DNA of 7,601 nucleotides from Deltaproteobacteria bacterium UBA3076. GTDB taxonomy: Bacteria > Desulfobacterota > Dissulfuribacteria > Dissulfuribacterales > UBA3076. This document shows positions 1-6,598 of the stretch, piece after piece. A model generated the notes under the pieces. It saw only the letters and a program-made list of their open reading frames with translations, ran no database searches and was not told the DNA's origin. Location of the stretch: contig DFBQ01000141.1 in assembly GCA_002367355.1 (NCBI GenBank), positions 1,583-9,183 of the forward strand. The letters are read 5' to 3'. A program made the position numbers and the translations under genes. The stretch's first letter is position 1; every line of letters starts with the position of its first letter.

Positions 1-6
1 ACTCAT
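1..6 (-). CDS. Possible start of the gene downstream of recO (cut by window edge)
   Basis: One base after the recO TGA the minus strand reads ATG AGT and then the window ends. A run of six G followed by AAA (minus strand, 19-11) lies 7 bases before this ATG and could act as a ribosome binding site, giving tight coupling to recO. In related bacteria recO is often followed by glyQ, the glycyl-tRNA synthetase alpha chain, but two codons cannot identify a product. This is inference only. Confidence 0.25.
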
Positions 7-7
7 T

Positions 8-793
8 TCATTTCCCCCCGAATTTCCAGTTTCCAATTTCAAGTTTCAAGCCGTTAACGGCTACATAAGAAGCAGGTACCCGCTCCAAATGGTGGCAATG
101 AAGGCTTTTCATAAGGGACCAGGCCTCTTCAAGTACCGCATCTGTCATAGTCAGTCTATGGAGGTTGTCAAGAGGTCCTTTCTGAATATACCTTAAGGAC
201 TTAAGTGTTCCCAAGCTTATTTTATGGGTTTTTTCCCCTGACTTCCGGCATTCGCTGCACATGAATCCCCCTGCATGGAGTTTGAAGACTACGTGATCGC
301 CCATCGGCGGCTTTTTACAGAGGAAGCATTGATCAAAATCAGGGGCATAACCTGCCAGGGTCAGAAGCATGGTCTTGAAAAAGAGGGTGGTCTTTCTTGG
401 GTGAAAGCCCTCATTGATGGAGTTAAGGTACCATCGAAGGAGTTTGAAAAGATCTTCTTGGGGATCATTTTCCTTAGTCCAGAGATTGACCAGTTCGCAG
501 CATAAGCTGGCCATGATATAGCATTCGACTTTATGTCTTAGCTGTGGAAAATTATTCAGGATTTCGGTAGAGTCGATTCTGTTCAAACCTGTGGTGCGTG
601 GCAGGGATAGAGACAGGTTGAGCATGGTAAAAGGCTCAAGTGCATTTACAAAGCGGCGTCGGCTCCTTTTTGCCCCCTTGGCAATGCCCCGCATTTTTCC
701 TCTGGACATTGTGTAAAAGGTGATAAGCCGGTCGGATTCTCCCAGGTCCTGGCCTGAAATTACGAATGCAGGACTCTTGAGGATATCGGGCAT
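8..793 (-). CDS. recO: DNA repair protein RecO
   Basis: RecO binds single-stranded DNA and, with RecR, helps load RecA on SSB-coated gaps in the RecF pathway; it acts in the cytoplasm. The 261-residue length fits the family (about 240-260). The N-terminal OB fold is residues 1-80, with the typical opening (LGESDRLITFYT, 17-28) and the basic stretch GKMRGIAKGAKRSRRR (32-47). A helical domain follows, with a four-cysteine zinc site at C156, C159, C179 and C182, as in zinc-bearing RecO proteins. The gene is last of four on this strand, 145 bp after the RodZ-like gene. The start is weakly marked: only GGAA precedes the ATG, and a dispersed repeat begins 9 bp upstream. Residues 249-257 are encoded by a heptamer repeat block, so the C-terminal tail is probably not native RecO sequence. 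Confidence 0.93.
   Translation of the reverse strand: MPDILKSPAFVISGQDLGESDRLITFYTMSRGKMRGIAKGAKRSRRRFVNALEPFTMLNLSLSLPRTTGLNRIDSTEILNNFPQLRHKVECYIMASLCCELVNLWTKENDPQEDLFKLLRWYLNSINEGFHPRKTTLFFKTMLLTLAGYAPDFDQCFLCKKPPMGDHVVFKLHAGGFMCSECRKSGEKTHKISLGTLKSLRYIQKGPLDNLHRLTMTDAVLEEAWSLMKSLHCHHLERVPASYVAVNGLKLEIGNWKFGGK
23..50. repeat. Heptamer block inside the 3' end of recO
   Basis: Four consecutive seven-base units on the plus strand, TTTCCAG, TTTCCAA, TTTCAAG, TTTCAAG. They lie within recO and encode residues 249-257. Seven is not a multiple of three, so the block is read in all three frames and gives a non-periodic peptide. No inverted partner block is visible before the window edge. Confidence 0.8.
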
Positions 794-802
794 GTTGTTC
801 CG

Positions 803-836
803 TTATGATTCCGCTGAAAAAACCCAATCTGCGGCG
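803..836 (+). repeat. Dispersed 34-bp repeat element, copy 1
   Basis: The element begins TTATGATTCCGCTGAAAAAA and ends AATCTGCGGCG. It matches 6462-6495 in the opposite orientation at 33 of 34 positions, and matches 6347-6380 in the same orientation more loosely (shared ATGATTCCGCT core, then A-rich, CCC and GGCG parts). It lies 9 bp upstream of the recO ATG, so it forms the recO leader. A heptamer block starts 2 bp beyond its far end, as with the other copies. Confidence 0.8.
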
Positions 837-838
837 CA

Positions 839-882
839 CAATGAAGGTTAAAGGTTGAAGGTTGAAGGCTGAAGGTTGAATT
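839..882 (+). repeat. Heptamer block (GGTTGAA type) between rodZ-like gene and recO
   Basis: Imperfect seven-base units: CAATGAA, GGTTAAA, GGTTGAA, GGTTGAA, GGCTGAA, GGTTGAA. Bases 854-882 are roughly complementary in reverse to 923-953: the 29-base alignment matches at 24 positions. The transcript could therefore fold into a long hairpin with a loop of about 40 bases between the RodZ-like gene and recO. Confidence 0.8.
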
Positions 883-922
883 AAGGTAAAAGTATATTAT
901 GTTGTTTAAACGTTCTTCCACA

Positions 923-950
923 ATTCACCATTCAGCATTCAAAATTCAAC
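923..950 (-). repeat. Heptamer block (ATTCANN type) overlapping the rodZ-like 3' end
   Basis: Four seven-base units on the plus strand: ATTCACC, ATTCAGC, ATTCAAA, ATTCAAC. It is the inverted partner of the block at 839-882. The stop codon (939-941) and the last three codons of the RodZ-like gene lie inside it. Confidence 0.8.
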
Positions 951-1427
951 ATTGTCTATAACAGGTCTTTCTTTCGATGAAGTAATCGTGGAAGACGTGA
1001 GGTTTTGATCTGTTTCGTGTTTTTCATCCGAGGGCCAAAAGAACCAAATTACCAGTATAAGCAATAAAAGAATGAGAATAAGCGCTGCTGCGGCACTGAT
1101 TAAGTCTCGATTAAACAGAGAGACTTTATTTACATAATTAAATAACGGCTTATATGCCGGCTCAGTTGGCTTGTCAGGACTTTCATCAGCAGCACGGATC
1201 TCCTGGTAACGAAGGATGACGTCTTCCGGAACAAGACCTATGAATTCTGCATAGCTCTTTATGAAGCCTTTCACAAAGACCTCGGCAGGCAGCTCGTCCC
1301 AGCGCCCGGCCTCCATAGCCCTTAACCTGTAAATCGCAATCTTGGTGCCTTCTGCAACTTCCTCCAGGGAAATCCGGCGTAGTTCCCGTTCCCGCTTGAG
1401 GTATTCCCCTAAGGATTCTTTAAACAT
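939..1427 (-). CDS. RodZ-like helix-turn-helix membrane protein, short form
   Basis: RodZ ties the MreB cytoskeleton to the cell-wall elongation machinery through a cytoplasmic helix-turn-helix domain, one membrane span and a periplasmic domain. Here residues 1-75 match that N-terminal domain (LGEYLKRERELRRISLEEVA, 6-25, then ELPAEVFVKGFIKSYAEFIG, 45-64). Residues 109-131 form one strongly hydrophobic segment ending in WFFWP. Only about 30 residues follow, so the usual C-terminal periplasmic domain (RodZ of E. coli is 337 residues) is absent. The last residues and the stop codon lie in a heptamer repeat block, which suggests 3' truncation. The start is the first ATG, 31 bp after the SurA-like gene, with no clear Shine-Dalgarno site. 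It could instead be a generic membrane-bound HTH regulator; I favour the RodZ family from domain order and neighbours. Confidence 0.8.
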   Translation of the reverse strand: MFKESLGEYLKRERELRRISLEEVAEGTKIAIYRLRAMEAGRWDELPAEVFVKGFIKSYAEFIGLVPEDVILRYQEIRAADESPDKPTEPAYKPLFNYVNKVSLFNRDLISAAAALILILLLLILVIWFFWPSDEKHETDQNLTSSTITSSKERPVIDNVEF

Positions 1428-1458
1428 ATTTTCTTTTTCGGAATGTTACAGAAAAAAA

Positions 1459-2445
1459 TCAAAGAAGTATCTGGATAGTTGACTTTGAACGTAGTTCCCC
1501 GAGCCACTCTTCAAACCGGACATTTATTTGCTCGCGGTAGAGTTTTTTTCTGACTTCCTTTATTTGAGCCGAATCAAGATCAGTCTGTCCACTTTGTACT
1601 ATTTCCTTTAACCTGAAGATTTGCCAACCCACCTGAGTATCAACTATGTCGCTAAAATCGCCTGGTTTAAGATTGACTACAGCCTGTTTGACAAAGGGTG
1701 CCATCTCTCTCAGGGTAAAAGCGCCCAAGTATCCACCGTCTTGGCCTGATGGGAGATCGGAATAGCGCCTTGCCACTTCTTTAAAATCTTTTTCTTCCCT
1801 TAGTGCATTGTAGGCTTCCTCGATCCGTCTCCTGGCCTCCTCCCTGGATTCAGGATCACCCTCTTCAAATTTCGCACATATGTGTTGCATTATATAGAGT
1901 GGGGCATTGGAGCTATTATTGAGAGGATGTTCTTTCAGATATTCATTAACCTGTTCATCAGTTACTACTATCTTTGCTCGCACCTGTGCATTTATAAGCT
2001 CTGCCCTCTCAATTTGTTGCTTTAGCTCCTTTTTGTATTCTTCGAGTGTATGGCCTTCGGATGCAAGTTTTTCTGAAAGCTGATCTCTGGTTATATGATT
2101 GTCTTCACATATCTGGTCCAAGGCCCTCTCGATTTCCTGTTCACCTACTTTTATACCCAGTTTATTGGCTTCTTCATGTGCAAGACGATCATCTATCAAC
2201 TGTGGCAGGACTTGGGCAAGAATTTCCTGCTTTTTTGTCTCTATCTCTTCCTTGCTCATTTCTTCATTAGTGTATTTCTGGACCAGGGGTTGGGCCCAGC
2301 CTTCAAGCTCGGAAAGTGTGATCACATCTCCGTTTACTATGGCAACTATCCTGTCGACTATGACACCGTATGCCAGATGGGCCTCAAATGTCAGGACAGC
2401 CAACACAACGAACAAGGTACGGAAAAATATGCTATGTATAATCAT
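1459..2445 (-). CDS. SurA-like periplasmic peptidyl-prolyl cis-trans isomerase (parvulin type)
   Basis: Chaperone/isomerase that probably assists folding of outer-membrane proteins in the periplasm. Residues 1-27 form a signal peptide (hydrophobic 5-20, cut likely after the AYG at 25-27). Residues 28-165 match the SurA N-terminal chaperone domain, opening with VDRIVAIVNGDVITLSELE (30-48), then long charged helices. One PpiC/parvulin domain spans about 184-282, with the family signature SGQDGGYLGAFTLREMAPFV (233-252) and GWQIFRLKEI (273-282). A C-terminal helix follows. E. coli SurA has two parvulin domains and about 430 residues; this 328-residue protein has one, as in many short SurA/PrsA-like proteins. 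It lies between mfd and the RodZ-like gene on one strand. The ATG has a GGAGA site 8 bases upstream. Confidence 0.88.
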   Translation of the reverse strand: MIIHSIFFRTLFVVLAVLTFEAHLAYGVIVDRIVAIVNGDVITLSELEGWAQPLVQKYTNEEMSKEEIETKKQEILAQVLPQLIDDRLAHEEANKLGIKVGEQEIERALDQICEDNHITRDQLSEKLASEGHTLEEYKKELKQQIERAELINAQVRAKIVVTDEQVNEYLKEHPLNNSSNAPLYIMQHICAKFEEGDPESREEARRRIEEAYNALREEKDFKEVARRYSDLPSGQDGGYLGAFTLREMAPFVKQAVVNLKPGDFSDIVDTQVGWQIFRLKEIVQSGQTDLDSAQIKEVRKKLYREQINVRFEEWLGELRSKSTIQILL

Positions 2446-2458
2446 ATTTGCGGTCTCC
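2446..2458 (-). promoter_or_regulatory. Ribosome binding site of the SurA-like gene
   Basis: The minus strand reads GGAGA at 2458-2454, followed by 8 bases and the ATG at 2445. It is the clearest Shine-Dalgarno site among the four operon genes and supports this start. Confidence 0.6.
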
Positions 2459-2481
2459 GGTAAGTAATACCTAAGTTAAGC

Positions 2482-2561
2482 GATTAGCTGTTAGCCATTA
2501 GCGTTTAGCTTAACAAGCCGTTTTTATACAAAGTTTTTACCTAACAGCTAACAGCTAACGG
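2482..2561. repeat. Inverted pair of heptamer blocks between mfd and the SurA-like gene
   Basis: Left block 2482-2509 has four units of form NNTTAGC (GATTAGC, TGTTAGC, CATTAGC, GTTTAGC). Right block 2541-2561 has three units CTAACAG, CTAACAG, CTAACGG. The two blocks are complementary in reverse over about 24 bases with about 5 mismatches, around a spacer of about 31 bases. A hairpin in the mfd to surA transcript is possible. There is no clear T-run right after the stem in the direction of transcription, so I do not call a terminator. Confidence 0.75.
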
Positions 2562-2618
2562 CTGGCATCCGTCCATGTTAAAAAAGTGTAAACTGCAAAA
2601 TGAAGGATGCCATCAAAA

Positions 2619-5600
2619 TTACCCCTTTGTAGCCATTTTTACTAGTACTTGCAAGGTCTGTCTAATGCTTGCAAGGCTATCCCCATCTTCTTCAACAAAT
2701 TCAGGAATAATAATCAGTCTGCCATCCGGCAATAGGCGCCACTGCCGGTTTTTTTGTACTGCCTCTATGAGTTTTTCAGGATAAGGTGGGCCTTCGGGCC
2801 CAAAACCAAAGACAATACGTTCTTTCTTATTGGAAAAACTCCTGTCAAGCCGTATCACGTTCAGCAGCCTCAGCGTGCGTTTTATCCCCATTACCTTAAG
2901 TAGAGCCGCAACTTCTTCCGGCATCGGGCCAAAGCGGTCTCTAAGTTCCAGTGAAAAATCCGCATCTTTTTCGTTGTCTTCCAGTCGTGCCATTCTCCGG
3001 TAAAGGAGCAGACGCTGTTCCACATCCGGGACATACTCTTCAGGGATAAACGCGGGTATGCCCATGTTTACTTCCGGGTCTATTTCGTCTTTTTGAGGGA
3101 GCCCCTTGAACTCGTCTATAGCCTTCTGCAATAATTCAAGGTAGAGTTCATATCCTACTTCTGCGATACTTCCTGACTGGGAGACTCCAAGTATGTTCCC
3201 GGCCCCGCGTATCTGAAGGTCCTGCATCGCAAGGCGGAATCCGCCTCCAGACACAGAAAGTTCCATAATGGCCTTGAGCCTTTTTATGGACTCTTTTCCC
3301 ATCTCGGATATCAGGGGAATGAGAAGATAGGCATAGGCTTGTTCTCCGGCCCTTCCGACCCTGCCCCTGAGCTGGTACAAGTCGGCAAGTCCAAGCTTGT
3401 CAGCCCGGTTTATGATCGTGGTATTTGCCGACGGGATATCTATACCGGATTCTATGATGGTGGTGCACATAAGGCAGTCAATATCACCCCTTACAAACCG
3501 GATCATGATCTCCTCAAGTTCGTTGGGATTCATTTGTCCATGGATGACCTCTATCCTGGCATCAGGTGTTAAGCGCTGGATATGCTCTGCCAGCCTGTAC
3601 AGGCCTTTTATCCGGTTATGAACAAAAAATACCTGACCGCCGCGGCTGATCTCCCGTTCTATAGCCTCTTTTATTAACGAGTCATCAAACTCGGCCATGA
3701 AGGTCTTGACAGGTATGCGGTCCCTGGGAGGCGTATTGATTGTTGAAAGATCACGGATTCCCAGAAGGGAGAGCTGAAGAGTCCTTGGGATTGGTGTTGC
3801 TGTAAGCGTAAGACAGTCAACAGTCTGCTTGAACCTTTTCAGCCTTTCCTTGTGCTTAACCCCGAAACGGTGTTCCTCATCTACGATCAGCAGTCCCAGG
3901 TCCTTGAATTTTACGTCCGGCTGCAGCAGGCGGTGTGTGCCTATAATGATATCAACCCGGCCCTGGCTGATCCCGGCAATGATCTCTTTCTGCTTTTGTC
4001 TGGACTTGAGCCTGCTGAGGGCTTCTACAGTAACAGGATATCTCTGAAACCGCTGCATGAATGTACGTTCGTGCTGTTCTGCCAGGAGAGTGGTAGGTAC
4101 CAGTATGGCCACCTGTTTTCCGTCTTCAACAGCCTTGAATACGGCCCTCATGGCGACTTCTGTCTTGCCGTAGCCCACGTCACCGCATAGCAGCCGGTCC
4201 ATGGGTCTTGGCTCCTGCATGTCAGAAAGGACCTCTTCTATTGAGGCAGCCTGGTCCCTGGTCTCTTCATAGGGGAATGAGGCTTCAAACTGCCGGAACA
4301 TGGTATCAGGAGGTGAAAATGCAAAGCCCTTGCTCACCTTTCTTGAGGCATATAGGTCAACCAGTTCGTGGGCGATTTCATATATGTCCTTCTTGACCTT
4401 TTGTTTCGTGAGTTGCCAGCTTGAACTTCCCAGCCGGTCAAGCCGTAGAGCGCGACCTTCTATCCCGATATATTTATGGACCAGTCCCAGGCGGTCTACC
4501 GGCAGATAGAGTTTGTCACCACCGCGGTATTCGAGAAAAAGGAATTCCCCCGGAACTCCACCGGTCTCTATCCTGACAAGACCCTTATAGAGTCCTACAC
4601 CATGGTCCCTGTGTACGATCGGTTGACCGGGCTTCAGATCCTCAAAGGTCAGATCACTTACGGTTGTTTTCTCTCTCCCCGGGCCCTTGGTCCTTCCGGC
4701 CCGTGCGCCTAACAGCTCTTCTTCCGTAAGGACTATGTAGGCCTCACCCGGAAGGGCGAATCCTGAAGAAAGTTGTCCGGTACAGATCTCAAGCCCGGGT
4801 TCTGCCGGGTCATTGGTCAAAGGTGCTGAGAGTATAGGAGGTCTGGCCTCATCACTGATAAGCTCATGATAGCTGAGGAGTTCTATCATCCTTTGGCCTT
4901 GCCGCCGGCCAGGCACTACCAGGACAATCCTTTCTCCCGCCTCAATCCAGTCTTTGAGCCGGTCAAGCACCGGTCCGATAAGATCAATTCCCCTCTTTGC
5001 GCTTCCGAGCATCAAGGTCAGGTCCGGCTTGCTCGATTTTATCTCCAGCTCTTGAACGTTTGAGGCCGGCAGGTTGAAGGAAGACTTTTTGGATTTGGTG
5101 ATTGAAGAATTTGGTAACGATCTGTATACATTGATGTCCTGAAACAGCCAGCAGGTATGATCCCTCATCTGTTTTGAAAGCTGTTCCGGGTCAGAGAGTA
5201 GAGACTCCAGGGGAGAAAAAACTCTGTGCTCGTTAATGGCTGATTTGTAAGTCTGCTCAGCCCCTTTCCAGTAATTTTCCAGCGCCCTTTCAACCTCTTC
5301 GGGCCTGTCAATCAGTAGCGGAGTCTGTTGCGGAATATAGTCCAGGACAGAAGCGGGTTTTGGATAAAAAAGTGGTAGCAGCGCCTCATGCCCCTCCACA
5401 AACCTTCTGGCCTCCAGTTGTTGCAGGATTTCATGTACTCTCCTGGCAGGCAAATTATACTTAGCCGCCCGTTCAACCAGTTTTTCATGGATTGATTCAA
5501 GCGTGGACCGGGAAAATATGAGCTCATGGGCCGGGAGTATAACCAGTTCATTCAGATCTTCAGTCGACCGCTGCGTGAGCGGATCAAAAAAGCGCATTTC

Positions 5601-6185
5601 TTCCACAAAGTCGCCGAAAAAGTCCACTCGTACAGGAAAGGCTGTTAAAGGCGGAAAGATGTCGAGCAGGCTGCCCCTTATACTGAATTCCCCCCTGGAC
5701 TGGACTATAGCGCAGTGTTCATAGCCTGAGTCAATAAGCCATTTGAGCAATTTTTCCCGGTCAACTTCCTCTCCGTTTTGGAGATACTCTACATGGTTTA
5801 AAAGGATTTCAGGAGGAACTGTGAGTTCCACAAGGGCCTGCGCCGGGGCAACTGCCACAGCAGGACCATCCTCAGTGGCCAGGCGGTAGAGTGTCGAAAT
5901 CCTCTGAGATATTGTCTCGGTTGAGGGAAGCAACGGCACAAAAGGAAGCGAGTCATGGCAAGGATACAACAAAACAGGAAAATCCGAGAAAAAGGAAAGG
6001 TCTGATGCTACCTGTTCCGCCTCTTTTTGAAGGGGAGTGATCCAGAGTATGGGGTGATTGACAGACTTGAGGAGTCTTGCAATCAGCCAGGCCGAGGAAG
6101 TGCCCAGAAGACCGGTTAAGGTCAGGACACTTTCCGGTTTTGCAAGTGATTCTCTGAGTTTTAAAAGGGCTTGTTCAGTATTCAT
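2619..6185 (-). CDS. mfd: Transcription-repair coupling factor Mfd
   Basis: Mfd is an ATP-driven DNA translocase that removes RNA polymerase stalled at damage and recruits UvrA for excision repair. The protein has 1188 residues (E. coli 1148). The UvrB-like N-terminal module is about residues 1-230, with RGEFSIRGSLLDIFPP (164-179) and a degenerate first nucleotide site (GTSSAW, 28-33) as is normal for Mfd. The polymerase-interaction domain is about 505-600 (QPIVHRDHGVGLYKG, 521-535). The translocase domain has Walker A GDVGYGKTE (668-676), DEEH (769-772), LTLTATPIPRT (792-802) and the C-terminal helicase motif QLRGRVGRAGE (938-948). The TRG motif includes QIRGAGNILG (991-1000). A C-terminal regulatory domain spans about 1040-1145. 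All key residues are present and the frame is intact. The ATG has no strong Shine-Dalgarno site. It is the first gene of the minus-strand cluster. Confidence 0.97.
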   Translation of the reverse strand: MNTEQALLKLRESLAKPESVLTLTGLLGTSSAWLIARLLKSVNHPILWITPLQKEAEQVASDLSFFSDFPVLLYPCHDSLPFVPLLPSTETISQRISTLYRLATEDGPAVAVAPAQALVELTVPPEILLNHVEYLQNGEEVDREKLLKWLIDSGYEHCAIVQSRGEFSIRGSLLDIFPPLTAFPVRVDFFGDFVEEMRFFDPLTQRSTEDLNELVILPAHELIFSRSTLESIHEKLVERAAKYNLPARRVHEILQQLEARRFVEGHEALLPLFYPKPASVLDYIPQQTPLLIDRPEEVERALENYWKGAEQTYKSAINEHRVFSPLESLLSDPEQLSKQMRDHTCWLFQDINVYRSLPNSSITKSKKSSFNLPASNVQELEIKSSKPDLTLMLGSAKRGIDLIGPVLDRLKDWIEAGERIVLVVPGRRQGQRMIELLSYHELISDEARPPILSAPLTNDPAEPGLEICTGQLSSGFALPGEAYIVLTEEELLGARAGRTKGPGREKTTVSDLTFEDLKPGQPIVHRDHGVGLYKGLVRIETGGVPGEFLFLEYRGGDKLYLPVDRLGLVHKYIGIEGRALRLDRLGSSSWQLTKQKVKKDIYEIAHELVDLYASRKVSKGFAFSPPDTMFRQFEASFPYEETRDQAASIEEVLSDMQEPRPMDRLLCGDVGYGKTEVAMRAVFKAVEDGKQVAILVPTTLLAEQHERTFMQRFQRYPVTVEALSRLKSRQKQKEIIAGISQGRVDIIIGTHRLLQPDVKFKDLGLLIVDEEHRFGVKHKERLKRFKQTVDCLTLTATPIPRTLQLSLLGIRDLSTINTPPRDRIPVKTFMAEFDDSLIKEAIEREISRGGQVFFVHNRIKGLYRLAEHIQRLTPDARIEVIHGQMNPNELEEIMIRFVRGDIDCLMCTTIIESGIDIPSANTTIINRADKLGLADLYQLRGRVGRAGEQAYAYLLIPLISEMGKESIKRLKAIMELSVSGGGFRLAMQDLQIRGAGNILGVSQSGSIAEVGYELYLELLQKAIDEFKGLPQKDEIDPEVNMGIPAFIPEEYVPDVEQRLLLYRRMARLEDNEKDADFSLELRDRFGPMPEEVAALLKVMGIKRTLRLLNVIRLDRSFSNKKERIVFGFGPEGPPYPEKLIEAVQKNRQWRLLPDGRLIIIPEFVEEDGDSLASIRQTLQVLVKMATKG

Positions 6186-6267
6186 TCTGAATTTATTACT
6201 ATCTTCAATAGCCGTCAGCCATATGATCAGTTGTTCCTCTTTGACATCCAGATAGAAAACATAAATG

Positions 6268-6297
6268 ATTACACTGCAAAAAGGTAAATAGTCGCAA
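6268..6297 (-). promoter_or_regulatory. Candidate sigma-70-type promoter for mfd
   Basis: On the minus strand TTGCGA (6297-6292) is followed after 18 bases by TGTAAT (6273-6268). These match the -35 and -10 consensus at 4 and 5 of 6 positions. Transcription would begin near 6260, giving a leader of about 75 bases before the mfd ATG. The stretch 6186-6345 holds nothing else I recognise. Confidence 0.35.
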
Positions 6298-6346
6298 AAA
6301 GTAATCTACCCCAACTTATTGAGAAGTTACGCAAAAAGCCTGAAAC

Positions 6347-6404
6347 ATGATTCCGCTCAAAAAGCCCGAGATGCAAGGCGCTGAAATCTGCTCAAAGCTC
6401 AAAG
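6347..6404 (+). repeat. Dispersed repeat element copy 2 plus its heptamer block
   Basis: Element part 6347-6380 starts ATGATTCCGCT and ends GCAAGGCG, related to the copy at 803-836 but more diverged in its middle (CCCGAGATGC instead of CCCAATCTGC). It is followed at once by GCTGAAA, TCT, GCTCAAA, GCTCAAA (6380-6403), a short heptamer block. It faces the copy at 6424-6495 in inverted orientation across about 20 bases. Confidence 0.7.
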
Positions 6405-6423
6405 ACCTATCATAATCAACCCC

Positions 6424-6495
6424 TTTCAGCTTCCAGCTTCAGGCTTTCAGCTCTTATGCAACGCCGCAGATTGGGTTTTCTCAGCGGAATCATAA
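6424..6495 (-). repeat. Dispersed repeat element copy 3 plus its heptamer block
   Basis: Element part 6462-6495 on the minus strand differs from 803-836 at one position in 34. On its far side lie 10 bases and then four heptamers (plus strand TTTCAGC, TTCCAGC, TTCAGGC, TTTCAGC, 6424-6451). With copy 2 it forms an imperfect palindrome of about 149 bp, 6347-6495, with the order element, array, spacer, array, element. Confidence 0.8.
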
Positions 6496-6598
6496 ATGAT
6501 TTTGAAGTAATTAAAAAGGAGAGAAACACTTATGTATGGCGAAACAGTTCGGATGCAAGCAAGAGAGGTTGTATAGAAATATCGAATTGCCGGGAGTT
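6496..6598. other. Short stretch without a recognisable gene; one 14-codon ORF
   Basis: Between the palindromic repeat and the helicase remnant. AAGGAG at 6516-6521 precedes by 10 bases a plus-strand ATG at 6532, which opens a reading frame of 14 codons (MYGETVRMQAREVV) ending at the TAG at 6574-6576. It may be the cut-off start of a lost gene or chance. I cannot assign it. Confidence 0.2.

Noticed and set aside
51..60. Perfect palindrome CCGTTAACGG as an operator site.
   Set aside because: It lies inside the recO coding sequence near the 3' end, and a 10-base palindrome is expected now and then by chance.
636..839. Minus-strand reading frame of 67 codons whose first residues resemble a plus-strand frame at 6456-6653.
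   Set aside because: The likeness (RRRLGF-SGII) comes from the shared 34-bp repeat being read in one frame; the first overlaps recO out of frame. Neither looks like a protein.
2046..2467. Several plus-strand open frames opposite the SurA-like gene.
   Set aside because: They are antisense shadows of a well-supported coding sequence and have no recognisable family features or start signals.
23..2561. Repeat blocks as a CRISPR array.
   Set aside because: The units are seven bases with no spacers of constant length, and no cas genes are present.
2563..2612. Eight-base inverted repeat TGGCATCC / GGATGCCA after the mfd stop as a terminator.
   Set aside because: The loop is about 34 bases and no T-run follows on the transcribed strand; pairing is too weak to call termination.
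6186..6345. Riboswitch or attenuator in the mfd leader.
   Set aside because: I found no conserved aptamer motif, leader peptide with repeated codons, or terminator hairpin in this stretch.
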